A DNA stretch of 64,000 nucleotides from Corythucha ciliata. Its lineage: Eukaryota; Arthropoda; Insecta; Hemiptera; Tingidae. The DNA lies in assembly GCA_038030265.1 (NCBI GenBank), contig CM075938.1, positions 53,127,189 through 53,191,188 of the forward strand, in the 5' to 3' direction. Below the pieces are notes generated by a model that was not told the origin of the DNA, made no database searches, and saw nothing but the letters and a program-made list of their open reading frames with translations. Made by a program: the position numbers and the translations under genes. The number at the start of each line of letters is the position of its first letter. The stretch's first letter is position 1. Shown piece after piece: positions 43,743-54,439 of this stretch.

Positions 43743-45364
43743 ACAGGGTGTTCATAAATTACCTCGACAGAGAAAGTATGGTGATAGTACACCTCATTTG
43801 TGATCGAAATTTTGATTTTGAAGTGATTTTTTGGAATTCCTCTTGGTTTTCGAGATATCGTCAATTTCGTGTTTTTTTGGTGGCCCTCTGTTTTTTTTCG
43901 ACAAGTGACTAGTACGGCATCACCAACAGGTGCTAGACTAAAAGTAAATAGCTCATTGAAAAGAGCACAAAATTTCCTTCATTATTGGTCCTCTACTCAA
44001 TAAAATTACACCAAGGCCCTAGCCGCTAGGGCATGAGATATCCGAAGGAAACTCGTTATTCGCATTTCTGCCCAATTTCCATAAGCGATTTTCACCATTT
44101 CGTCAAAGGAAAATATTTTTTTGCATTCATAGGGAAAACTTCCTTATGATGTTAGCTTTCCAATGACGTACAATAGTTACCAGTTTTCACCATCTAGTGA
44201 AGAGGTAGAAGCAATAAACGAGTCCAAAACTGAAAAATAACGCGCAATGAGGACCCTTTGAATGAGGTAAAACCAGCTCTGATTACTCGTTTCCAACGGA
44301 TGAGACATACGGGTTCAAGCGGTCAGCTAAATCTATCGCTAATTTACGTTGGTGAGTTGAAATTGAGTGGTAGTGAAGCTTAAAATATCGTTAGAGGATT
44401 GGGCTTCATGGACCAGTGGTCACCCTGACCCGCAACCCACGAACGCGAAAATCGAATGCAAAAATCGGCCCTCCGCACATCTGCATTAGATGCACGTTGC
44501 ACCTCCAGTCGCCGCCTCTGGATTTCCTCGCTCGATTCTGGAGTACGTACGATTCTCAAGCTCCTCTCTGGGGCTTCTCGGGAAAAAATGCCGCTAGCGG
44601 GATCCAAGGACGCTGAATAAGAAATAACACTATCCCGTCCTAGCAACCGCATCTTGTGGCATTTTCACACGGTTTCGTAATACGGCTCCTGGTCGCAACT
44701 GGTTGTTGGTAGACCAGCTTTAGATGACCTAGTAAATAAAAATCCATGGGTGGTTGGGGGTCAGGACAGGACTTTTCGGTGAGCACCTTACTGGTCCATG
44801 AAGCCAAATCCGCTAGCGATATTTTAGCTTCACCACCACCGCTAATTTACGCTGATTTACATCGGCGAGTAGTGGATTGTACTGACAACAAACCACCCTT
44901 GGATTTTTATTTATTAGGTCATCTAAAACTGGTCTACCAACAACCAGTTGCGACCAGAAAGGAGCTTGAGAATCGTACGTATTCGAGAATCGTGCGAGTA
45001 AATCCAGAGGCGATGACTGGAGTTCCGCAGTTATGCGGAGGGCCAATTTTTGCATTCGACAACAAGGAGAAAACCTAGAATCCCAGAAAAATCCAATAAT
45101 GAAGGACCATGAGGAATAATGAGGACCAATAATGAAGGAACTTTTGTGCTCTTTACTTTTAGTCTAGCACCTGTTGGTGATGCCGTACTAGTCACTTGTC
45201 GAAAAAAAACAGAGGGTCACCAAAAAAAAAAAAAAAAAACGAAATTGACGATATCTCGAAAACCAAGAGGAATTCCAAAAAACCTCAAATAGTAATTTCG
45301 ATCACAAATGAGGTGTACTATCACCATACTTTCTCTGTCGAGGTAATTTATGAACACCCTGTAT
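43741..45364. mobile_element. Large palindromic element 3 of 3, with nested inverted repeats
   Basis: It starts ATACAGGGTGTTCATAAATT and ends AATTTATGAACACCCTGTAT. The outer arms contain TTTTCGAGATATCGTCAATT or its complement. Inside, further inverted pairs exist (about 44340-44420 with 44788-44865, and about 44450-44560 with 44945-45055). This suggests a second foldback inserted in the first, followed by rearrangement. Confidence 0.75.
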
Positions 45365-46130
45365 ATCTTGGGATATATTAGTCCTTAGAATATTGTCAAT
45401 TAGTAAGTGACTAGGACCTTTGTTCGGGTCAAAAGTGGTTTAAAAGGTAAAAGGAGAGCTTCTCACTTCGTTTGTTAAAAGAGGCCTCTGTTGCATTTTT
45501 CAATGCTATGTATTGATGTGGCTAGGCAAAATGTGCCGCAAATCAACCGCCGCCGCGGCGGCACCGCAGCTTAAAAAAACCCAAGTGTGCACCGGCCCTA
45601 AAAGAGCAAAATATTGACAACCATTTTTAAAACACCCTGTGTATTTCAGATTGGGTGTTATAATTTTTCAGGTGGGCAATTACACAAATTCGGAAGTTTT
45701 AGATGAATAGTGCGATCCATCATACCCACCTCTTACGTCGGCCCTGCCACTGGCGACGCGATCATAATCCTCATCGAACTTTAAAGTTTATCCTTAATTT
45801 TAGCCCCAAAACAAGACTCATAGCCAGGCAATTCAATCGAAGAGGAAAGAAATTTGACTTGGTTTAAGACCCTGCAACGGGTTTCTTTGAAATATTGATG
45901 GAAATTCAAAAAACCCCCTAATCACAAATGATCTCATCGTGGAAACCAGTCTCGAGAAACGAAAATGGGGACGAAAACTGTCATTACCAATAGCGGCCCG
46001 TTTTAATAGAGCCACTAAGTACATGAAGTCGGTTCGTAAATCTTAAAAGCTAGAACAGATCCACTTTCTCCGTGTGTCAACCGACAGAGCAAGCGAATGC
46101 ATTCAACAAAAAAATAATAGACAAAAATAC
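45365..46130. other. Spacer left of the putative TAF2 first exon
   Basis: Contains a CGCCGCCGCGGCGGCACCGC block at about 45548 shared with 39740-39840, and an orphan AAAACACCCTGTGTATTTC end at about 45628. The rest looks unique. No gene is recognised. Confidence 0.4.
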
Positions 46131-46163
46131 TTATAATTTGTAAGGACGCTCGTATTTCTTCAT
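46131..46163 (-). other. Candidate first coding exon of TAF2
   Basis: On the minus strand ATG opens a frame reading MKKYERPYKL, which resembles the TAF2 N-terminus just before the conserved HQIV segment that begins the first certain exon at 36425. The donor does not work as read: TTA is followed by TAAGTATTT, so the only nearby GT lies after an in-frame stop, while the next exon needs one extra base. Either the donor is unusual, a base is wrong, or the match is chance. If right, intron 1 is about 9.7 kb. Confidence 0.35.
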
Positions 46164-46856
46164 GTTTGGGGTCGAGTTTCGCGTTATTAATTACTGCCGG
46201 TAGAGAAACATTTCAAAATTACAGTTTAAATCAAATCCACTCACAAATACATCACAACAATAATTTCCACGGCAATCAGCGAAGGTTTGATTTATTTTTA
46301 TAACCTTCAAGCGGCTATGAAAGCGATCGATGAAATTCCAACCCGCAAGACGCGGAAGTTACGTCACAGATGACATTTTGCTTCAGAATGAAGGGTACGC
46401 GCCCTTTGGTTTTTCGTACATTCATAACATTCTAATTTAATTAGTGGACACTTTACGAAATTATGAGCTTCCTAATAGCCTAAACTCGTTAGTTTAACGC
46501 GTAGAAAAAAGACAGGAAGGGGTGATCGATTGAGAGGAAAAAACGCTCCTGGAAGATGGCGGCAGATGAGTGTGATCGTGAGATGACTCGGCGAGGTGAT
46601 TAGTCACAAGCTCGCGGTGGGCGGCCATTGCTCTTTTTTTTAGGGAAGAAAAAGGAACAAGAAAGTGCTGGGAGAGTGTCCTCCTCGTGCTGTGCAAGGA
46701 GGACTTTTTATACTTTTTTTTTTTCAAAGACTTGGTTCTTGTTTTACTTGACAATTTTCAGTATTTTCCGGTTTCGAGCCCGCACGAAATTGACCCGATT
46801 TGTTCGTGTGGGTGACGTTCATAAACTGAGGCTGTTCGTACGGCCTTTTGTGTCCG
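46164..46856. promoter_or_regulatory. Putative bidirectional TAF2/UBA1 promoter region
   Basis: This 0.7-kb interval lies between the UBA1 start codon and the candidate TAF2 first exon. It contains AAGATGGCGGC at 46553-46563, a perfect YY1-type site common near housekeeping transcription starts, and CGCGGAAGTTACGTCACAG at about 46351-46369, an ETS-like plus CRE-like combination with TTACGTCA at 46359-46366. A second YY1-like core (GCGGCCATTG) lies at about 46620. I see no TATA box at a suitable place. The regulatory role is inferred from the motifs. Confidence 0.5.
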
Positions 46857-49800
46857 ATGTCTAATAGTGAAGTGGCTAAAAATTCCGTTGATCCTCCGGC
46901 CAAGAAGCGGAAAATTGCTACAGGAGAGCTTGCTCCAGCGAACTCCGTTTCAAAAGCGAACCCGGCCATGGCGAACAACGGATCCGCGGCAACGGGTGAA
47001 GACATCGACGAGGGTCTCTACTCGCGACAGCTTTACGTTTTAGGTCATGAGGCGATGCGTCGTATGGCGTCCTCGGACGTTCTCATCAGTGGACTTGGTG
47101 GTCTCGGAGTCGAAGTGGCTAAAAATGTTATTTTGGGAGGTGTCAAATCGGTGACTTTGCATGACAACCAGGTCTGTGCGACTTCAGACCTTGCCTCGCA
47201 GTTCTACATGACGGAGGAGAGCATTGGTAAGAATCGCGCTGAGGAGTCATGTCGCCAGCTTTCCGATCTGAATAATTACGTACCCACGCGGTCCCACACC
47301 GGCCCTCTAACTGAGGAATTTATTAAACAATTTCGCGTCGTCGTTCTAACGAATAGCTCGTACGACGAAAAGCTTCGCATATCTCGCATTACACACGCCA
47401 ACAACATTGCTCTCATCATAGCCAAAACGTGTGGCGTGTTTGCTCAAGTTTTCTGCGACTTCGGTAGTGAATTCACCGTAGTCGACACGACCGGTGAAAA
47501 TCCTATTTCTGCCATGATCGCCAGCGTTTCACACGACTCCGAAGGTGTCGTCACGTGCTTGGATGATGCCCGACACGGCCTAGTTGACGGAGATTTCGTC
47601 ACCTTCTCAGAAGTACAAGGTATGACCGAATTGAACGCTTGCGAGCCTATTCAAATCAAAGTGCTGGGTCCCTACACATTTAGCATCGGTGACACCACAA
47701 AATACAGTAAATATTTGCGAGGTGGAGTCGTTCAGCAAGTTAAAATGCCTAAAGTGCTTAACTTTAAGCCTCTGGCTGAATCGTTTAAAGAGCCCGAGTA
47801 TCTTATCGATTTCGCTAAATTCGATCATCCTTCACAGTTACACGTTGCTTTTCTTGCTCTTGACTCGTACGTTGCTCAACACGGATCGCCTCCAGCTCCT
47901 TGGAATTCAAAGGACGCTGAAAAATTTCTCGACGCCTGTAAATCCAGCGCCGCTGAGCTCGGTGTCGACGGTGAACTCAACGCTGATCTTCTCACAAAGT
48001 TTGCCAAGACATGCGCCGGCAATATCAACCCACTGACTGCTTTCTGCGGTGGTGTTGTCGCTCAAGAAGTAATGAAAGCTTGTAGCGGCAAATTCCACCC
48101 CATCTACCAGTGGCTGTACTTTGACGCCATTGAAGCACTCCCCAAAGAGGAACCGACTCCCGAAGATGCCGCGCCTGTCAATTCTCGCTACGACGGTCAA
48201 ATCGCCGTTTTTGGACGTCAATTCCAAGAGAAACTCGGTCGTCTCAATTATTTCGTCGTCGGAGCCGGAGCCATCGGTTGCGAGCTCCTTAAAAATTTCG
48301 CCATGATCGGCGTTGGTGCCGGCGAAGGTGGTCAAGTCACTGTGACCGACATGGATCTCATTGAAAAGTCAAATTTGAATCGCCAATTCCTGTTCCGTCC
48401 GCACGACGTTCAAAAACCCAAGTCGGCAACAGCGGCCAAGGCCGTTCGACGCATGAACCCTCAGGTGAACGTTGTGCCTCACGAGAATCGCGTCGGCCCT
48501 GAAACTGAGAAAGTGTACGACGACGTGTTCTTCGAAAAGCTGGACGGCGTTGCAAACGCTTTGGACAACGTTCAAGCTCGTATTTACATCGATCGTCGTT
48601 GCGTCTACTACAGGAAACCGCTGCTCGAGTCAGGAACTCTTGGCACCCAGGGCAACACGCAGGTTCGGTTTTTTTCCTAATCATTTATTTCATAATTTTG
48701 TCTCTGTTTTGTACCCTCCGAACTCCACGAATCAAACACACAGCTCAGGGGGGGTATTAGTGAAAAACTTATGGTGCGAGGGAAGGGAATCTTGCTCCAC
48801 CACGGAAATAGGGGCCCGGAGTGGAAACCTCCATGTGCACCTTCTCTGGATGAACAACGATCATAATTTTTACGTAGCGTTAAATTATGGCATTCCCCCT
48901 AGTTTACACGGGGTTAATTGCCTCCAAAAACCACAATTTGGTAATTTCTCTGCTGCGAATGCCCGTTGTTTATCAGTTTTGCTATGTTTGCGTTTCTAGC
49001 CGCGTATTAGTTATTTCTTAATATTTTTACCCGCGAATTTGAGGGGGGGGGGGAGAGCTCGGACGGTCTTCCGACTCCGAAGGTGCCAAATGACTTTCGG
49101 CCCATGCACCATACTGCCGTGAACTAGGGATTTCCCAGGGAGTTCTCCCAATTTTATGCAATTCGATTTCGACCGAGAATGGGTGGTTTTATCATTTTAG
49201 CCGTGAATAAGCGCTTTATCTCAATTTTAGCCGCGAAATAGCACTTTTTCTCAATTTTAGCCGCGAATGATATTTTTTCCAATTTCTGTGATTTTTTTCA
49301 CTGTTAACCTCGAATCTGTGGTTTTCTTATTTTTAGCGATTTCTCCCAAATTTGTTCGTGAGTTGGCGTTTCTCATTGTTATCCGAACGTTTTCTCAATT
49401 TTAGCTGTGAATGAGCGTTTATTCTTCTTTTTAACCGCGAATTAGCGATTTTTACCTATTTTAGCCACGAATTGTTATAAAAAATTAACGTTTTAATCAA
49501 TTTTACTCGCGAAATGGTGTGTTCTCAATTTCAGCCGCGAATTACTGCCTTTTAGTAGCGTACTGACGTGATGGCGAGGGGTTCAGAGTCAGAGGCGGCC
49601 CACTCGGAAAGCTTAAAGATGAAAGATTGTGGCTAATATTGAAATTTAGCGCTCATTTGCCGCTAAAAAATATACCAATTTGAGGCACCCGAAGGCAACT
49701 TTGCGACTGAAAATAGAGAAAATACGCAAACCCCAAATTTCTATAGGTCGTTATAACAGACGACTAAAATTGAGATGGTGCGCAAATGTGCCAATCTTGG

Positions 49801-52800
49801 GGCAAGTGCGCGGCAAAAGGTTGAGATGAGGCTCTAAATTCGTGGCTTAAATATCGCAAAAGCACTAAGTCATATCAAAAAGCCAAAAAAATCACCAATT
49901 CGCGGCTAAAAAATTAATAGCAACGCTAATTCGTGGACATAATTAGAAAAAGTGCTAATTCGCGGACATAATTAGAAAAAGTGCTAATTCGCTGCTATAA
50001 TTATAAGGCTGGCCGTCCAGTGGACGCGATTTCGCGCGAAGAGGCGAAGAGCGAAAAGGCGCGAATGCGCGCGAACAGTTCGCCTTGTTTCAAACACGTC
50101 GATTTACATGGGACCCCGTCCACTGAAAGCGCCACTTTCGCGCCGCGAACAAGGGCGAAGGCGAACAAACGAGTTTGATTTTGAACGCGCGAAGAGGCGA
50201 AATCGCGTCCACTGGAAGGCCAGCCACTGTTCGCGCGAATTCGCGCCTTTTCGCTCTTCGCCTCTTCGCGCGAAATCGCGTCCACTGGACGGCCAGCCTA
50301 AGAAAAAGCTTCTCTCGATCGCTCAATAGGCTCAGCTAATAAGAAAACGCTAACATGTGGTTTCTCGAGGTAAATTCATTGTCAAAATTGAGAAAAACTG
50401 CTCAATCACTCTTCGCAGCTAAAAATCCGTGAAATTGAGTGAATAGGCTAATTTACGAGTAAAATAGAAAAATAATACGCGGCTAAAAATGAAGGAAAAT
50501 GCTAATTCGCGGGCATAACTGAGAAAAAGCGCTAATTCCCGACTTATAAATTTGGAGAAAAGTAGCGAATTCCCTCCCTCCCCCTCTCCAGGAAGTGACC
50601 CTCAGAGCTAACGCTAGTTACATTAACTTAGTATTTGGTGATTTAACTGGAAATTAGCGACAGAATCTGGTTGTTTTATTTATAAACTAATAATTAACCC
50701 ACTTGCAAGTGTACTTTAGCCCCAGATAGTGGATATTTAGTCTACAGCATTCCCGTTCAAGGGCCCTTTATAAAAATGCGTCGTTGTTCTCAGCCGAACT
50801 TGACAAATTACCCCCTCCATACCCACCCATCAACGGTCCTGTTTTGATACAATTAGAGGTAATATCGCTCGAGTACTGACATTTCGGTTCTGAAGTGAAT
50901 GAAAAGCCTTAAGAACTTACGGTTTTGAGCTCTATCTTGAACATTTATCATCTGGGGGGCCTGTTCTGTAACGTTTCACTGTCACTATGACTGTCTCTTT
51001 CTTCCCGTTCTGCCCATGAACACATTTATAGTGGACGGGTGGAAAAAGATGTTGATGGAATCACTGAAATCTTATAGAGCAGGCCCCTAGAATACCCTGT
51101 AGGTGGCCACGATACCCGGCCAGGCTCATAATTTGGTCTGTCCACAAAACTAGGAAATTAAGCCGTAGAAGTGATTTGAAGCCGTCGCGATTTGATTTTT
51201 CACCCTTTTTGTTCTGATTTTTAGGCCCACAAAAAACCGATTTTTCGTCCCTGAAGATATCAATTAGTGCTCCCAGAAAACCCCTTAACTCTTCGGCCAT
51301 TGGGAAAAATTAGCCCAGTGGTTTGACTGTGGGTGCGGGGGGTGAACTCAGGAGGAAAATTTTCCCCGCTTATATATATAAAAAAAGTGAGCTTTGTGTG
51401 TGTTCGTGTTTTGAGGAGGGGAGTCCGGGGGTCTCTAGAGCCGTCTCCTTTGAACTTTAATTATCTAATGAAATGTCTTGACATTTATACGAATATTGCG
51501 TTCACAGGTTGTGGTGCCTTTCCTCACGGAATCGTACAGCTCTTCGCAAGACCCACCTGAAAAGAGCATCCCTATTTGTACGCTCAAGAATTTCCCCAAC
51601 GCTATCGAACACACCCTGCAGTGGGCTCGTGACTCTTTCGAAGGTCTCTTCAAACAAAATGCGGAGAACGCCGCCCTCTATTTAAGCGACCCTAATTTCA
51701 TCGAGAGAACTCTTCGCCTTCCGGGCGTTCAACCGATTGAAATGCTTGAATCGATTAAAGTCGCTCTTGTTGACGAGCGACCCAAGAGCTTTGAAGACTG
51801 TGTCATTTGGGCTCGTAACTACTGGCAGGAGCAGTACTCGAATCAAATCCGGCAATTGTTGTTCAATTTCCCGCCAGATCAGGTGACGTCGAGTGGTCAA
51901 CCGTTTTGGTCGGGTCCAAAGCGCTGCCCTGTTCCTTTGACGTTCGATGTGAACGATACTCTTCATCTTGACTATGTTGTAGCGGCGGCTAATCTCAAGG
52001 CTGAAATGTACGGAATTCCTCAGGTTCGCGATCGCGCTGAAGTGGCTCGAATTGTGTCCAGAGTTGAAGTGCCTGAATTCACGCCCAAGTCAGGCGTTAA
52101 AATCGCCGTCAACGACTCGCAAATTGTTTCAAACGGTTCCGGCGGCGGTGGCAATCAAGCCGACCAGGATCGAGTTGGACAGCTTCAAAATGAACTTCCG
52201 CCTCGTGAAACGTTCGAAGGTCTGCGCATCACACCGCTTGAATTTGAAAAAGACGACGACACCAACATGCACATGGATTTTATCGTCGCTGCGTCGAATC
52301 TTCGCGCCGCCAACTACAGCATACCGCCGGCTGACCGTCACAAGAGTAAACTGATCGCCGGTAAAATCATACCGGCCATCGCGACGACAACATCCGTTGT
52401 CGCCGGTCTCGTCTGTCTTGAACTCTACAAACTGGCTCAAGGTGTCACAGACCTTACAACGTACAAAAACGGTTTCGTCAATCTCGCTCTACCGTTTTTC
52501 GCATTTTCCGACCCGATCGCCGCTCCAAAGCTCACGTACTACGAAGTCGACTGGACTCTCTGGGATCGGTTCGAAGTGACCGGAGAGTTGACACTGAAAG
52601 AGTTCCTGGAATATTTCAAAGAGAAACACGGTCTTGAAATTACCATGCTCTCCCAGGGTGTTTGCATGCTCTACTCATTTTTCATGGCTCCCAGTAAACT
52701 TCAAGACCGTCTCAATTTGCCCATGTCAGAAGTTGTTCGTAAAGTATCTAAAAGGAAACTAGAGCCTCACGTTCGCGCCTTAGTTTTTGAATTATGTTGC

Positions 52801-52857
52801 AACGATACCGACGGTAATGATGTTGAAGTGCCCTATGTTCGATACACCTTGCCTTAA
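46857..52857 (+). CDS. UBA1: Ubiquitin-activating enzyme E1 (UBA1), two exons
   Basis: UBA1 adenylates the C-terminus of ubiquitin with ATP and holds it as a thioester before passing it to E2 enzymes, in cytosol and nucleus. The exons are 46857-48662 and 51508-52857, joined in phase 0 (donor CAG/GTTCGG, acceptor TTCACAG). The protein has 1,051 residues, against 1,058 in human. A basic nuclear signal (KKRK) sits at residues 16-19. The inactive adenylation half starts with [17 protein letters not shown] and [12 protein letters not shown]; the active half has [17 protein letters not shown] and [18 protein letters not shown]. The catalytic Cys is residue 626 in [32 protein letters not shown] and the C-terminal ubiquitin-fold domain (DRFEV to VPYVRYTLP) are intact. 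The single intron is 2.8 kb and full of repeats. No defect is seen. Confidence 0.98.
48985..50005. repeat. Divergent family-1 arrays around a core, in the UBA1 intron
   Basis: Reverse-orientation units (CTCAATTTTAGCCGCGAA) run from 48985 to about 49550. Then GTAGCGTACTGACGTGATGG and CGAGGGG, with GGAAAGCTTAAAGATGAAAG at about 49610, form the core. Forward units run to 50005. This repeats the layout at 22110-24340. A G9 tract lies at 49045. Confidence 0.7.
50007..50298. mobile_element. 292-bp MITE with long TIRs and TAA target duplication
   Basis: The ends GGCTGGCCGTCCAGTGGACG and its complement extend as near-perfect inverted repeats of about 70 bp, rich in TTCGCGCG. TAA flanks both sides (50004-50006 and 50299-50301). 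A 3-bp TWA duplication fits the PIF/Harbinger style, but the TIR sequence is not one I recognise. It is inserted in a family-1 array in the UBA1 intron. Confidence 0.75.
50330..50575 (+). repeat. Family-1 array, continued after the MITE
   Basis: Forward units (GCTAAAAATGAAGGAAAATG and GAGAAAAAGCGCTAATTC) resume directly after the MITE, so the MITE split a pre-existing array. Confidence 0.65.
50576..51507. other. Right part of the UBA1 intron
   Basis: No array or defined element is seen. The 3' splice site TTCACAG ends at 51507. A purine-rich stretch (51330-51440) precedes it. Confidence 0.4.
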
Positions 52858-52995
52858 AAGAAGAAAAAAAAAACGTCTCGTTATTTAAAAAAAAATTCCC
52901 CCCACCCCTTCTTCATCATCAATTTATTTTGCATCGCCATTATTCGGACTGCCGTTTCATTTAATTAATTAAAACAATTTATGAAAAACACGTTA

Positions 52996-53001
52996 AATAA
53001 A
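52996..53001 (+). terminator. Likely UBA1 poly(A) signal
   Basis: AATAAA lies 139 bp after the UBA1 stop codon, within AT-rich sequence and followed by a T/G-rich stretch (GCTGTTTGTTGTTTAAG). It is the first canonical hexamer downstream of the gene. Confidence 0.6.
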
Positions 53002-53039
53002 ATACATTTGAATAGCTGTTTGTTGTTTAAGTGTTGAAA

Positions 53040-54330
53040 CTAATGGAATTTCTACGTGTTGCTGTGAAAGTTCAGCGCCGTGATTCTGAAATGGCGCTCC
53101 TGTGATAAACTCACCATTTTAAATTGATCATTATTCGAAAGAAGAAATTACTGCATTTTCACTCAGTTTTCAAGCATTTTCGTCATTTTTTTTTCTCCTT
53201 GTATAATTTCTAAGATTTTTGTTTGACCATTATTTACAGGAAAGCGAAGGATGTTCTAGAAATGAAATATAAACAATTATAAAGGTTTGCAATAAATTAA
53301 ATTTGGATTTTCTAACTAATCACATTATAATTGCGTTGGGCTTCTAATTAATATTGTTTATTGATTTTAATTTTTATGTAAGAAACAATAAATAGAAATT
53401 TAGTGCGGTGAGTAAACGAGTTTTTCCCATTCGACCCCGGGACTGGCGCCTTTTTTCTCACGCGTGCGCCCCACGGATGGGAAAGCGCGCTAGAAATTAT
53501 CGGTCGAGGGAGAGATAGCTGTCGGTTTGTCTGTAGTGGTTTACGTACGCGATATTTGTGAATAAAATTTTGGAATAATGATGAAACAGAGAAGCATTAC
53601 GTGAGTAGCTTAGTTTTATTAAATTTCAGATGCTTGCCTTCTGCAATGACCTCTGAAGTTATGGTCGGTACTTGAATGTTGGGCGACCCTTCACGTCTTT
53701 GCGGCCATTTCGTGGGCCGCTTATTGAAATTCCGCGTTTCATTTCTAATATGAACGTGATTCAGTAGTCGAACGTAATGGCCCCAAGGGTGGAAGAGTAC
53801 CCGCGTGTTAAAGGACACTCGGTCAGTATCGAAGCCTGAGTGGCGGGTCCGTACTGTAGGTCCGTTGGATATGCTTTTCTACAAGGTGGAATGCTGTTTT
53901 TATAGTTGTCACAGGACAACGACGTTAATTATGTTGAGCGGGTTGAATTTGACAGACTAGAATGTAGCTGTCACCCGTCCGTGCTAAATATTGTACTCGG
54001 TTCCAGCACTGCCATCCTCCGGTTTTTGGTTCGTTTCAGGTCAAAAATGTCCGTTCCTATAATTTGTCTGCCTCTAGACTTATACCCTCGAGCCTGGGCT
54101 TCTATTTTCTAGGCGGGGTAACGGCAAATATTAGCCTCAGAGCGGACCGTTAATCTTCTACTTATTTGCTACCACTCATCTCCCCAGAAACTGTCAATCT
54201 AGCCCAAAATAATGACTGCCGAAATGCAGGATTACCATCAGAACATAGCGCATTAGCTACAGACACAGAATTTATGGCACAGGAAATCGGACCTGGATTG
54301 GGGGGTACGCCCAATTTGCGGACTAGCCCA
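53040..54330. other. 3' flank of UBA1 with a CpG-richer segment
   Basis: 53040-53420 is AT-rich unique sequence. At 53440-53530 the sequence becomes CpG-rich (CTCACGCGTGCGCCCCACGG), and at 53578 ATGATGAAACAGAGAAGC runs into AC/GTGAGT at 53601, which could be the first exon of a further plus-strand gene whose other exons are outside the window or lost in repeats. This is weak: only 23 coding bases and no acceptor to test it. Confidence 0.2.
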
Positions 54331-54439
54331 TAAAGTGCTCTTCTCAGGCTGTTTTTCTGAACTTGAACTCTTCTCGGGTGGCTGTACAAGTCATCAGAAT
54401 TTCGTTACGATCCGGAAATCCCCCCTCCCCACCAATGGG

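Noticed and set aside
46848..46856. Upstream in-frame extension of UBA1 (TTG TGT CCG before the ATG)
   Set aside because: It would need a TTG start. The ATG at 46857 gives the MSNSEV start expected for UBA1.
49981..50329. Overlapping Arg/Glu-rich frames on both strands in the UBA1 intron
   Set aside because: They are products of the CGCG-rich inverted repeats of the MITE.
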